Of a stretch of 64,000 nt of DNA, positions 54,260 through 62,764 are shown one piece after another. Position 1 is the first letter of the stretch, and each line of letters opens with the position of its first letter. Position numbers and translations under genes: made by a program. This DNA comes from HKCCE3408 sp038530555. GTDB taxonomy: Bacteria; Pseudomonadota; Alphaproteobacteria; Rhodobacterales; Rhodobacteraceae. A model generated the notes under the pieces. That model worked only from the letters and a program-made list of their open reading frames with translations, ran no database searches and was not told where the DNA came from. The stretch is taken from positions 43,148 to 107,147 of the forward strand of contig JBCBCN010000010.1 of assembly GCA_038530555.1 (NCBI GenBank). Reading direction: 5' to 3'.

Positions 54260-54584
54260 AAACGGTCCCCTTTTTAAAAGCCTGCATCGAGCCCAAAGCG
54301 CTGCTCGCCCGAGGCCCAGCCTCCAGATCGCACCCGCTCGTTTACCTATATCCAACGCAGACCGGCTCAATAGCTATTTTGCCAGGCTGATGCAAGTCTT
54401 TGGAGGCGATTGCGCCGCTCTGTGGCCGCGGGTCCAAGACCGGTCAAACCGGGATAGGATCCGCCCATGCCTTACCAGGGCCCGCGCGCCTTTGGTTGAC
54501 AAGCCTGGGGGCAAAAGTCATTGGGAACAGTGGCCTAAAAGGCCTTGCATTCTCGCATCCCGGACGCATCCAAGGCACGCTTCC
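54260..54584. other. Divergent promoter region between the GltB-like gene and ilvA
   Basis: About 325 bases with no convincing gene. It must carry promoters for both directions. A TTGACA (54496-54501) lies upstream of ilvA, but no clear -10 follows at the right spacing. I see no riboswitch or attenuator. Confidence 0.4.
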
Positions 54585-55796
54585 ATGACCCTTACGCTCG
54601 ATCTGATCCGCCAAACCCACGCCGCGATCGGGGACGCGACGCTTCGAACGCCCCTGGTACGGGCCAGCCGTCTGTCGGTGCAGCTGGGTATCGACCTCTA
54701 TCTCAAGCTCGAGAACCTGCAGCACACCAATTCCTTCAAGTCACGCGGAGCTTTGGCCAAGCTGTTGTCCCTCGATGAGGCGCAGAAGAAGGCCGGTGTG
54801 ATCGCGTGTAGCGCTGGAAACCATGCCCAGGGCGTCGCCTATCACGCCACCCGGCTGGGAATCCCCTCGGTGATCGTCATGCCCGAGGGCACGCCGTTCA
54901 ACAAAATCAAGCGTACCGAGGATTTCGGCGCCGAGGTTGTCCTGCACGGCCAGGGTTTCGATCAAAGCGTGCAATTCACCCTGGATATGGCGGCCTCAAA
55001 GGGCCTGACGCTGGTGCACCCGTTTGACGATCCGGTGGTCGCCGCAGGACAGGGTACGGTAGCGGTCGAGATGCTGGAGCAGGAGCCCGATCTCGACTGT
55101 TTGGTGGTACCCATTGGCGGTGGCGGCCTGGTGGCGGGTATGTCGGTTGCCGCACGCGGCCTGAAGCCCGGCATCGAGGTTGTCGGGGCGCAGGCCCTTC
55201 TTTTCGATGCCGTCAAAGCCAGATTCGATCACGCTGACACGCATTTCGGCGGCGCGACACTGGCCGAGGGGATCGCCGTCAAAGAACCGTCTCCGACGAA
55301 TGTCGACGTGATCAAAGCCCATGTCGACCGCATCGACGCCGCCGACGAGACCGAGATCGAGGACGCCGTATTCGACCTCCTCTCCAGCGAAAAGCTCGTC
55401 GCCGAAGGCGCGCCGGGGGCCGGCCTCGCGGTGATCAAAAAGAACCTCGAGGCCTTCCGCGGCAAAAAGGTCGGCCTTGTGATCTGCGGCGGCAACATCG
55501 ACAGCCGTCTGCTGTCCACGCTGATCCTACGCGGCCTGGTCCGCGATGGCAGGATCACTCGGCTCACCTTCGAGATCGCCGACACGCCGGGCCAATTGTC
55601 CGACATCTCGCGCATCATAGGGGAATCGGGCGCCAACGTGATCGAGGTCATCCACCAGCGCATGATGCAGACGGTGGCTCTGAAGCAAGCCGAGCTTGAG
55701 GTTGTCATCGAAGCCCGCGATATGAGCCATGTCGAGGCCATCGTCGCCACGCTGCGCGGTTCAGGCTTCAAGGTGCGAACCGATAACGGACTTTAG
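54585..55796 (+). CDS. ilvA: Threonine ammonia-lyase (catabolic type with ACT domain)
   Basis: 403 residues from the ATG at 54585; a frame to 54390 is unsupported. PLP fold-type II enzyme that deaminates threonine (and serine) to 2-oxobutyrate. Schiff-base Lys in HTNSFKSRGALAK, SAGNHAQGVAYHATRLGIPS, PIGGGGLVAGMSVAARGLKP (phosphate cup). The last 80 residues form an ACT domain (FEIADTPGQLSDISRIIGES) that usually gives allosteric control by amino acids. The size and ACT domain fit the short form of IlvA/TdcB. Confidence 0.92.
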   Translation: MTLTLDLIRQTHAAIGDATLRTPLVRASRLSVQLGIDLYLKLENLQHTNSFKSRGALAKLLSLDEAQKKAGVIACSAGNHAQGVAYHATRLGIPSVIVMPEGTPFNKIKRTEDFGAEVVLHGQGFDQSVQFTLDMAASKGLTLVHPFDDPVVAAGQGTVAVEMLEQEPDLDCLVVPIGGGGLVAGMSVAARGLKPGIEVVGAQALLFDAVKARFDHADTHFGGATLAEGIAVKEPSPTNVDVIKAHVDRIDAADETEIEDAVFDLLSSEKLVAEGAPGAGLAVIKKNLEAFRGKKVGLVICGGNIDSRLLSTLILRGLVRDGRITRLTFEIADTPGQLSDISRIIGESGANVIEVIHQRMMQTVALKQAELEVVIEARDMSHVEAIVATLRGSGFKVRTDNGL

Positions 55797-55856
55797 GCCG
55801 AGAGCGAGACAACGCGCCGCGTGCTCTGGCCCGATGAATCGCCTAGCTTTCCCGGC

Positions 55857-57275
55857 ATGAGCAAACATGTACCCGCCCGACTGGTCACCCGCCGCCGTCT
55901 CCTTAAAGCGGCAGGCGCAGGCGCGCTCGCAGCGGGCCTGCCGCTGAGCCAGGGCCTTCTTGCTGCCGAAAGCCGAACCGATCTGACGATCCAACCGGCA
56001 AGCTTTCCGGTCACCGGCCCAGTGACCCGCGGCATGGTCTCGACCAGTCCGGACGCGCCACCGCCCGTGATCCGCATGGCCCAGCACCAGGCCTTCCGCA
56101 GCCGGGTAAACAACACGCTTGCCGATCATACCGCAATGCATTGGCACGGCATCCGCGTGCCCAATGCGATGGACGGCGTGCCGTACCTGACGCAGATACC
56201 GATCGGGCCAGGGGAGAGCTATGATTATGCCTTCACGCCGCAGGATGCGGGCACCTTCTGGTACCATCCCCATTGCATGACGATGGATCAGATGGCCCTC
56301 GGCTTTACCGGCGTTCTCGTGGTTGAGGAGGCCGAGGATCCCGGCTTTGACACCGATATCGCCCTCAATCTGCGCGATTTTCGTCTGAACGGTGAGGGGC
56401 AGTTCATCGATCTGTGGACCGCGCGTGGCGCGGCAAGGGGCGGAACATTTGGCACGGTTATGACGGCCAATTGGCAAACTGCACCAGGCTACGAGGCGCC
56501 GAGCGGCGGGTTGCTGCGGCTCAGGCTGACTGCGACCGATACGACGCGGGTCTACCAGATCTTCGTGCCGGGCGCCGAGGGCCAGGTCATCGCGCTCGAC
56601 GGTCACCCGCTCGAGACACCGTTCGCGATCCCGCAAACCGAGGAAGACGGCGTCGTGCTCTCGCCCGGTCAGCGCGCCGATCTGGCGATCCGCATGCCCG
56701 CCTCCGAAGGCCAATCCCTGACCGTGATGACCGCAGCACCTGGCCCTGCGCGCCAGCTTGCCACGCTGACCGCCACGGGTCCCGATACTGGCCGCGACCT
56801 GCGTGAACTGCGGCCGCTGCCGCCCAATCCCGTCGCCATTCCCGATCTTGCGAATGCCCGCCGCGAAGAATTCGTCTTCGGCTGGTCTCCCATCGGTGAC
56901 CTCCCTGATAACGGGCTGTGCGGCACGCTGGGCTATACGTTCTGGTCGATCAACCGGCAGGCCTGGCCGGGGGATGCAGTCGCCGGGACGGGGCCGCTCG
57001 CCACGTTCCGACTAGGCGAAAGCGCCGTGCTGCGCCTGCGCAACGAAAGCCCGAACCGCCATCCGATCCACCTGCACGGTCTGACCTTCCGAGTGATCGC
57101 GTCAAACCAGCGCGAGATCCGCTCCCACTGGACCGATACCGCACTCCTTCTGCCGGAAGAGAGCCTCGATATCGCGCTGGTGATGGACAATCCGGGCGAC
57201 TGGGCGTTCCACTGCCATATCATTGAGCACCAGAAGACCGGCCTGGCGGGTTTTATTCGCGTGCTCGACGCGTAG
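55857..57275 (+). CDS. Tat-exported multicopper oxidase
   Basis: 472 residues from the ATG at 55857. N-terminal twin-arginine signal (TRRRLLKAAGAGALAAGLPL). Three cupredoxin domains with all copper motifs: HWHGIRVP, TFWYHPHC, HPIHLHG and HCHIIEHQKTGL. The position after the type-1 site is Leu instead of Met (GL), which is usually linked to a higher-potential T1 copper. Family members oxidise cuprous ions, Mn, phenols or divisome-linked substrates (CueO, SufI). The C-terminal part after domain 2 is free of the Met-rich loop seen in CueO. No copper resistance gene is adjacent, so the substrate is open. Confidence 0.9.
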   Translation: MSKHVPARLVTRRRLLKAAGAGALAAGLPLSQGLLAAESRTDLTIQPASFPVTGPVTRGMVSTSPDAPPPVIRMAQHQAFRSRVNNTLADHTAMHWHGIRVPNAMDGVPYLTQIPIGPGESYDYAFTPQDAGTFWYHPHCMTMDQMALGFTGVLVVEEAEDPGFDTDIALNLRDFRLNGEGQFIDLWTARGAARGGTFGTVMTANWQTAPGYEAPSGGLLRLRLTATDTTRVYQIFVPGAEGQVIALDGHPLETPFAIPQTEEDGVVLSPGQRADLAIRMPASEGQSLTVMTAAPGPARQLATLTATGPDTGRDLRELRPLPPNPVAIPDLANARREEFVFGWSPIGDLPDNGLCGTLGYTFWSINRQAWPGDAVAGTGPLATFRLGESAVLRLRNESPNRHPIHLHGLTFRVIASNQREIRSHWTDTALLLPEESLDIALVMDNPGDWAFHCHIIEHQKTGLAGFIRVLDA

Positions 57276-57317
57276 GCGCGCTCCAGCCAACGCACACACC
57301 GCAATAGGTCGGACGTT

Positions 57318-58985
57318 CTAAACGCGCTGAATGCTTGCCGCTATGCGGTCTGCCTCTTCGGGATCGAGGCGCGGCGGGTGCCAATCGCGGCCCGGCGCCG
57401 CTTCGAGCAGGCGCTTGGTGTAGTCGTGCTTGGGGTTCTCGAAGACCTCTTTGGCCGGCCCAAATTCCACCATCACACCTTTTTCCATGACCGTGATGTA
57501 GTCTGAGATCTGCGCTGCAACCCGCAGGTCGTGAGTGATGAACACGATAGCCATTTTGAACTCATCCTGGAGATCGTTCAAAAGCCGCAAAACCTGCTTT
57601 TGGATCGACAGATCGAGGGCCGAGACGCTTTCATCGGCGATCACCACATCTGGCTTGAGGGATAGCGCGCGGGCAATGCCGATCCTTTGACGCTGACCGC
57701 CGGAAAAGTTGCGCGGCGTGCGGTGGAATGCCTCCTCCTTGAGCCCGACACGGCCCAAAAGCTCAAGCGCACGCTCCTTCGCCTCGGACGCATTCACCCC
57801 CTGCAGGTGCAACCCCCGTGTCACCATGTAGCCCACGGTCTGAGATGGATTGAGCGAGCCATAGGGGTCTTGAAAGATCATCTGGATCGATTGGCGCGCC
57901 TGATCGAGATCTTGACCGGCCAGCGCCAGGAAATCCTGCTCACGGATCATCACCGCCCCTGAAGTCGGCTCAACCAGGCGGATGAGGGTCTTTGCCAGGG
58001 TAGACTTGCCCGAGCCGGATTCGCCCACCACGCCCAGCGTCTCTCCGCTGCGCAGCACAAAGCTTGCATCGTTGAGCGCATGCACGCGCTTGGCCTTGCT
58101 ACCATAGACCTTGTGCAGGCTTTCAACCTCGACGACCGGCTCATCATTGCGGGTCTGATCCGGGGCGCGCGTGGTCTCCAGAAGCGGCATCGCGTCGACC
58201 AAAAGCTTGGTGTAGTCCTCTTGCGGGTTCATCAGGATATCGTGCTTGCTGCCTTCCTCGATCACCTTACCCCAGCACATCACAGCGACCCGGTCGGCCA
58301 CATCGGCCACCACTCCGAAATCATGGGTGATGAAGATCGTCGCGTTGTCATAGACGTCTTTGAGATCGTTGATGAGGCGCAGAATTTCCGCCTGGGTCGT
58401 CACATCGAGCGCGGTCGTCGGCTCATCGGCGATCAAGACATCCGGCTTACAAGCCAAGGCCATGGCGATCACAATGCGCTGACACTGACCGCCCGACACT
58501 TGGTGCGGATAGCTGTCATAGATGCGCTCAGGCGTGGGCAGCTTCATCTGTTCGAGCAGCTTGAGCGTTTCAGCCTTGCGTTCGGTCGCCGAGATTTCCG
58601 GCCGGTGCAGAGCAAAGACCTCATCGACCTGCTTACCAATCTTGATCGCCGGATTCAGCGCCGCCATCGGCTCCTGGTAGATCATCGAAATGCGCGCACC
58701 GCGCAGCTCGTTGAGCTGATCGTCTTCCATCCTGAGGACGTTCTCGCCGTCAAACAGCACTTCGCCCGAGGTCACCTGAAGCAGGCCCGGCACGTCATTC
58801 ATGATCGCGCTGGTCATCACGGATTTGCCCGAGCCGGATTCGCCAACCACACACAGGATCTCTCCGCGCCTCAGCGTCAGCGAGACATTCTCGACCGCAT
58901 ATTTCCGGTCCGCCCCGCGTGGCAATTCGATCGACAGGTTCTTGATGTCCAAGATCGGACGATCGTCTGCGGCTTGGTCTGACAT
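57318..58985 (-). CDS. Oligopeptide ABC transporter, fused double ATP-binding protein (DppDF/YejF-like)
   Basis: 555 residues with two complete ATPase modules. First: VVGESGSGKSVMTSAIMN, VSGGQCQRIVIAMALACKPD, VLIADEPTTALDVTTQAEIL. Second (from about 285): VVGESGSGKSTLAKTLIRLV, FSGGQRQRIGIARALSLKPD, VVIADESVSALDLSIQKQVL (Ser replaces the usual Pro after the Walker B Glu). This is the fused form used by Yej- and Dpp-type peptide importers. No permease or binding-protein gene is next to it in the window: it is flanked by the multicopper oxidase (convergent) and tRNA-fMet. Confidence 0.92.
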   Translation of the reverse strand: MSDQAADDRPILDIKNLSIELPRGADRKYAVENVSLTLRRGEILCVVGESGSGKSVMTSAIMNDVPGLLQVTSGEVLFDGENVLRMEDDQLNELRGARISMIYQEPMAALNPAIKIGKQVDEVFALHRPEISATERKAETLKLLEQMKLPTPERIYDSYPHQVSGGQCQRIVIAMALACKPDVLIADEPTTALDVTTQAEILRLINDLKDVYDNATIFITHDFGVVADVADRVAVMCWGKVIEEGSKHDILMNPQEDYTKLLVDAMPLLETTRAPDQTRNDEPVVEVESLHKVYGSKAKRVHALNDASFVLRSGETLGVVGESGSGKSTLAKTLIRLVEPTSGAVMIREQDFLALAGQDLDQARQSIQMIFQDPYGSLNPSQTVGYMVTRGLHLQGVNASEAKERALELLGRVGLKEEAFHRTPRNFSGGQRQRIGIARALSLKPDVVIADESVSALDLSIQKQVLRLLNDLQDEFKMAIVFITHDLRVAAQISDYITVMEKGVMVEFGPAKEVFENPKHDYTKRLLEAAPGRDWHPPRLDPEEADRIAASIQRV

Positions 58986-59138
58986 TTGGGCTCCCCTCGG
59001 CTCGCGGCTCGGCAGGACACCCCACCGCTTATTGCAGCCAAACAGGAAGCGACGCTGGTTTCAAGCAAAGCCTGATGCCCCACAACGTGGGATCCGGCGC
59101 TGCGCCGCCTTAATGGGCACCTATATCATGCTTGGGAT

Positions 59139-59215
<77 letters not shown>

Positions 59216-59307
59216 ACACTGCGCATGGGCTATGCCGTTGGCGGGGTGTTTGCAAGGGCCCGCGATCAGAATCGTCGCAGATTTTCAAAAAGGTTGCTGC
59301 GCTTCAC

Positions 59308-60036
59308 TCAGATGTTGAAACGCCGCTTACGCGCGGGCTGAACAGGCCTCAACAGGCTGATCCCAACAACAGCGATCACACCAAGGTAGAAAAACCATCC
59401 GCCCACCGCAGCGGTCGCCTGACTGACCGGAGGGCCGTCGATCGGCTCGAGCGAAAACACCGCGCCATCCTCAAGTGTGACTTGGTAGCGCTGAAAGAAC
59501 TCCCCTTCGAGATATTCGCGCACCTCAAAGGTCAGCGCGTCGCGTCCAGTGCTCGGAAACTCAAAGCTTACATTGGCCAAGCCATCCACCGGATAGGCCG
59601 CGAGGCCCACATACGACCTGAGTGCATCGGGCGTGTAAGTACCCTGGCTGGGCGCCACCGAGCAAAATGTGATCGAGGAAAGCGCGGCCCAAGGCGTGTC
59701 GAACTCCACCGAGAGGTCCTGCGGGTGAAGCATGAAGGACATGGCGTAAAACTGCACTGCTTCGCCCGCCACCTGCGCCTCGACCGCGCCGAACAGAGCA
59801 TCGCCCATGAAGGCTGTATCGACCAGGAAATTCGAGAAATCGACGCTGCCGTCCGCCTCGGTAAAAATGCCCGTATCGCCATCGAGCCAAGGTGTCAGAG
59901 CCAACGCATCAATGCTGGCGTAAAGCTCAACCGCATCCTCACCACGATGCACGATCATTGTACCATCAACGGCATCCGCCTGGGCGGGGGCCGTCGCGAG
60001 AAAGGCAAGCGCAAAGATGCTTAGAACGCGTCTCAT
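59308..60036 (-). CDS. Secreted, C-terminally anchored protein of unknown function
   Basis: 242 residues. Signal peptide about 1-20 (RRVLSIFALAFLATAPAQA), an exported beta-rich domain (ASIDALALTPWLDGDTGIFT, FPSTGRDALTFEVREYLEGE), and near the C-terminus one membrane helix (AVGGWFFYLGVIAVVGISLL) followed by a basic tail PVQPARKRRFNI. The topology places the domain in the periplasm. One Cys only (SSITFCSVAPSQ). No family recognised. It sits between tRNA-fMet and the DNA glycosylase gene. Confidence 0.65.
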   Translation of the reverse strand: MRRVLSIFALAFLATAPAQADAVDGTMIVHRGEDAVELYASIDALALTPWLDGDTGIFTEADGSVDFSNFLVDTAFMGDALFGAVEAQVAGEAVQFYAMSFMLHPQDLSVEFDTPWAALSSITFCSVAPSQGTYTPDALRSYVGLAAYPVDGLANVSFEFPSTGRDALTFEVREYLEGEFFQRYQVTLEDGAVFSLEPIDGPPVSQATAAVGGWFFYLGVIAVVGISLLRPVQPARKRRFNI

Positions 60037-60110
60037 CAGCGTAAGTTAGCTGTTTTTCCGATAATTTCCAGAGGTCGCGGCACCGCCGATCCATCCGGCA
60101 AGACTTTGCC

Positions 60111-60893
60111 CTAGGGCGCCTTTTGGCACTTTGGACAGTGGTAAAGGCTACGCTGCGCAAGCTTGCTCAGCGTGATGGGGGACCGACAGCGCGGACAGGT
60201 CTCCTGCGCGTAGATGTTAACGCGCTCTTGCACGTCTTGTCCGGCCTTGGGCAACTCGCCATTGGTGATGATGGAGTTATACCGCACGCCGATTTCCATC
60301 AATGCGCGCATCTCGTCCCAAAGACGCTCCAAAACCGGCTCGGGCACATCGCAGCCGCGCGTCATCGGCGACAATTTCAGGAGCCACAGGATCTCACTGC
60401 GATAGATATTTCCGATGCCCGAAATCACGCGCTGGTTCATCAGCAAAGTCGCGATGTTGGAGCGGCTGGCCCGGATCCTTTGGATCGCGCGCTCGGGCTC
60501 AGGATGTGCGGAGAGCAGATCCGGACCGTATCGCATTCGAAAGGCGTCGAGATCTGCTGCCTCCAGTACCTCGCAGATCGCAGGGCCGGTAATGTCGATG
60601 ACATGGCTGTCGCTCATCAAACGCACGCGGACCACCTCGCGCGGCGGCTCTGCAGGGAGAGGATCGCGATAGATGCGCCCGGCCAGACCCAGATGGATGT
60701 GCAAAACACGTGCGCTATCGAGGTGATATAGGAGATGCTTACCCAGGGCCTCGATAGTTGTGCAACGCGCCCCATCAAGAAGCGCGGCGCCTTCGGCAAA
60801 GCGGCCTTGCGGGGACGTCACCGAAAGTCGCTTGCCAACCAGCATCGGCATCTGGTCGCGCGCGGCGCGGTGAATCGTATGGCCTTCAGGCAT
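60111..60893 (-). CDS. nei: Fpg/Nei-family DNA glycosylase (endonuclease VIII-like)
   Basis: 260 residues from the ATG at 60891-60893, so that the mature protein begins PEGHTIHRAA with Pro as nucleophile and Glu behind it. PEG-H is more like Nei/Nei2 than MutM (PELPE). Further landmarks: the helix-two-turn-helix MNQRVISGIGNIYRSEILW and a C-terminal zinc finger with CPRC...CPKC (about 234-257). It removes oxidised bases and cuts the abasic site. The substrate class (pyrimidine rather than 8-oxoG) is inferred from the Nei-type N-terminus. Confidence 0.88.
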   Translation of the reverse strand: MPEGHTIHRAARDQMPMLVGKRLSVTSPQGRFAEGAALLDGARCTTIEALGKHLLYHLDSARVLHIHLGLAGRIYRDPLPAEPPREVVRVRLMSDSHVIDITGPAICEVLEAADLDAFRMRYGPDLLSAHPEPERAIQRIRASRSNIATLLMNQRVISGIGNIYRSEILWLLKLSPMTRGCDVPEPVLERLWDEMRALMEIGVRYNSIITNGELPKAGQDVQERVNIYAQETCPRCRSPITLSKLAQRSLYHCPKCQKAP

Positions 60894-60952
60894 GAACCCT
60901 CCTTTTAACCATAGGACCGCTCGCAAAAGCGGCGCGCGGGTGCAAGGGGCTT

Positions 60953-61348
60953 CTAGCCAGAGAATTGATCGGTAGGGTGCGGCCTGACGCCAACTGGCGC
61001 AGGCCCCTCGTCAGCGGGCCGACCGAATTTCAACAAACAGCCATGCGGATCGCCGATATAGAACTCGTACATGCCCCAGGCTCGGTGATAGAACGGCGTG
61101 ACAAGGCCTGTCGGTTCCCACTCCGTATGCAGCGCGTCAATCCCGTTACCCCGGATGTAACAGGTGCTCTCTGTGGCGCGGCCGTCGGTGTGATCGGGCG
61201 GAATAAAATGCAATTCGATCCCCTTCCGGACCATAATCAGGTAGCCCGGCATTTGCAGGCCGATTTCGAAATTGAGCCGCTTATAGAAGGCCGCGCTCTC
61301 ATCAAGGTTAGGGGACCGGAGGATCGGGATGGTTTGGAGGTCTGTCAT
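60953..61348 (-). CDS. VOC-superfamily (glyoxalase/bleomycin-resistance-like) protein
   Basis: 131 residues from the ATG at 61346-61348; in-frame ATGs at 61366 and 61390 are alternatives, and none has a clear ribosome-binding site. One VOC module pattern: IPILRSPNLDESAAFYKRLN, YLIMVRKGIELHFIPPDH, and EFYIGDPHGCLLKFGRPA. This is the arrangement of bleomycin-binding proteins, which usually dimerise and may bind metal or a small drug. Function cannot be given. It lies between the glycosylase and the divergent heptad-repeat gene. Confidence 0.8.
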   Translation of the reverse strand: MTDLQTIPILRSPNLDESAAFYKRLNFEIGLQMPGYLIMVRKGIELHFIPPDHTDGRATESTCYIRGNGIDALHTEWEPTGLVTPFYHRAWGMYEFYIGDPHGCLLKFGRPADEGPAPVGVRPHPTDQFSG

Positions 61349-61738
61349 AAGGTTGAGGCTCGCCATCTCGACGACGAAAAACAAGCGCATTTGGCATGAG
61401 CCGTCGCACGCCCGTCCGATTTACCGGTGACAGAACGTGGGCGCGGCCATTCCCGATATCATGCGTAAAAAGGTGAATTTCGCGGCATTTCGGAATGCAC
61501 ACGCTCAGGCATGCAGCCATCGCAGCAATCGCCGAGGCGAGCCCCTATCCAGCGCTTGCAGCCTGCCTGCGCTGCGACGCACGCTAACGCAGCGCAACGG
61601 TGCGCGTTTCCGGTGGCCTACGCAGCCACCGCAGCATCGGCGCTTTCCCTAAAACCTATCAACCGCAAATCTCTCCGGGTGAAGTCAGGTGCTTTGCTTG
61701 CTCTATCTGCCCGGAGCATCCTTCAAGGAGACGCTGCT
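61349..61738. other. Divergent spacer before the heptad-repeat gene
   Basis: About 390 bases with no supported gene. A plus-strand frame opens at 61511 in phase with the repeat protein, but its residues are unlike the repeat and the better ribosome-binding site (AAGGAG, 61725-61730) serves the ATG at 61739. A 7-bp inverted repeat, CGGTGGC...GCCACCG (61611-61631), lies in the probable leader and could be an operator or RNA hairpin. Confidence 0.45.
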
Positions 61739-62317
61739 ATGACTCAGGTCGACGCCAATCAAAAGCAAATGCTTGATAATCAATCTAAATTCTTGTCCGA
61801 GCAGGCAGAGCTGTTGTCAAACCAGCCAACGCTCAAAAGCAATCAGAAACAGATGATCTCGAACCAGGAGGGCTTTATTGGCAATCAATCGGGGCTGCTT
61901 GCCAATCAACCAACGCTCAAAAGCAACCAGAAACAGATGATCGAGAACCAAGAATCGTTCATCGGCAATCAGGAAACTCTGATTGAGCGTCAGCCGAAAC
62001 TGAAGTCGAACCAATCCAAGATGCTCTCGAACCAGGACGACTTTATTGACAACCAGTCAGTGCTGCTCGAACGCCAGCCCGCGCTGTTGAGCAATCAGCA
62101 AAAGATGATTGCCAACCAAGAGAGCTTTATGGATGTGCAGTCCGGCCTGCTGGGACGTCAGCCGGCTCTTGTCGAAAACCAATCCAAGATGATCGCCAAC
62201 CAAGAGGCGTTTCTCGCCAATCAGGAGGTCATGCTCGCCAAGCAGGCCGAGATCATGGCCAACCAGGATGCGATCCTCGAAAATCAGGCGGTGCTTTTGA
62301 AGAAGAAGGCGAGCTAA
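61739..62317 (+). CDS. Asn-Gln heptad-repeat protein, predicted parallel coiled coil
   Basis: 192 residues from the ATG at 61739, with AAGGAG eight bases upstream. After six residues the whole protein is 26 uninterrupted heptads of the pattern N-Q-x-x-h-x-x (h is Leu, Met, Phe or Ile), ending KKKAS. Gln is at position 2 in all 26 and Asn at position 1 in 20. Placing h at core position a puts Asn at core position d. A longer 28-residue period is also clear: heptads run h=Leu, Met, Phe, Leu in order. No signal peptide, Cys or Trp. A long rod of about 28 nm is expected if all heptads coil. It resembles the Asn-at-d segments of trimeric adhesin stalks, but no anchor or head domain is present. Confidence 0.85.
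   Translation: MTQVDANQKQMLDNQSKFLSEQAELLSNQPTLKSNQKQMISNQEGFIGNQSGLLANQPTLKSNQKQMIENQESFIGNQETLIERQPKLKSNQSKMLSNQDDFIDNQSVLLERQPALLSNQQKMIANQESFMDVQSGLLGRQPALVENQSKMIANQEAFLANQEVMLAKQAEIMANQDAILENQAVLLKKKAS
61820..62239 (+). repeat. Five tandem 84-bp units (28 residues each) inside the NQ protein gene
   Basis: Units begin at 61820, 61904, 61988, 62072 and 62156. Each encodes four heptads, roughly [N/R/K]QPxLxS, NQxxM[I/L]x, NQxxF[I/M]x, xQxxLLx. The first two are the most alike (shared QPTLKSNQKQMI), and the later ones drift. This points to growth by in-frame duplication of an 84-bp block followed by divergence. Confidence 0.75.
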
Positions 62318-62420
62318 AGCAGCCAGCTTTGGACCCTAGACACGAAATGCCCAGCCGCGCTTCGCGCTTTGGGTACCTTTCGGTCACACGAAGACGCAGG
62401 CTAAAGGCCGCAAGCTATAA

Positions 62421-62456
62421 CAAAAGGGGCGCCGTGCATGCCAATTGCCCGGCGCC
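62421..62456 (-). terminator. Rho-independent terminator-like hairpin after the 5S rRNA gene
   Basis: On the minus strand the stem GGCGCCG pairs with CGGCGCC across a 15-base loop (62428-62456) and is followed by CCTTTTG. It lies about 130 bases downstream of the 5S end, in the position expected for the end of the rRNA transcript. If it works, the tRNA-fMet far downstream needs its own promoter. Confidence 0.5.
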
Positions 62457-62586
62457 TCAAAGCCAAATGCATCGGCGAGTTGAGCCGTGAAACGGGCTAA
62501 CCCGCGAACATCTTCGATAAGAGGTAATTGTCGTTGAGTGGTAATCGTCGCCGAGAGATACACGTATCTCAAAACCGCTTGTTAGG

Positions 62587-62702
62587 TTTGGCAGTGACCT
62601 ACTCTCCCACGCCTTAAGACGCAGTACCATCGGCGCTACGGTGCTTAACGGCCGAGTTCGGGATGGGATCGGGTGTTTCACTCGTGCTATCGCCACCAAA
62701 CC
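62587..62702 (-). rRNA. rrf: 5S ribosomal RNA
   Basis: About 116 nucleotides. The minus strand carries the conserved 5S core CCCGATCCCATCCCGAACTC, GTTAAGCACCGTAGCGCC, and GGGAGAGTAGGTCACTGCCA. The ends pair as GTTTGGTGGC with GCCAAAC. It follows the 23S gene on the same strand after about 62 bases. The exact ends may be off by a few bases. Confidence 0.95.
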
Positions 62703-62764
62703 AAAGAAACGGTTTCGAGACCCAAGTCAGGTCAGTGTATGCTTTTGAGCCAGTCTTCTACTGG

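Noticed and set aside
61820..62239. CRISPR array or non-coding satellite
   Set aside because: The 84-bp units are in frame, diverged, without spacers, and encode regular heptads with a good ribosome-binding site in front.
62555..62570. Palindrome GAGATACACGTATCTC as the rRNA terminator
   Set aside because: On the minus strand the T run precedes rather than follows the stem. The hairpin at 62421-62456 fits better.
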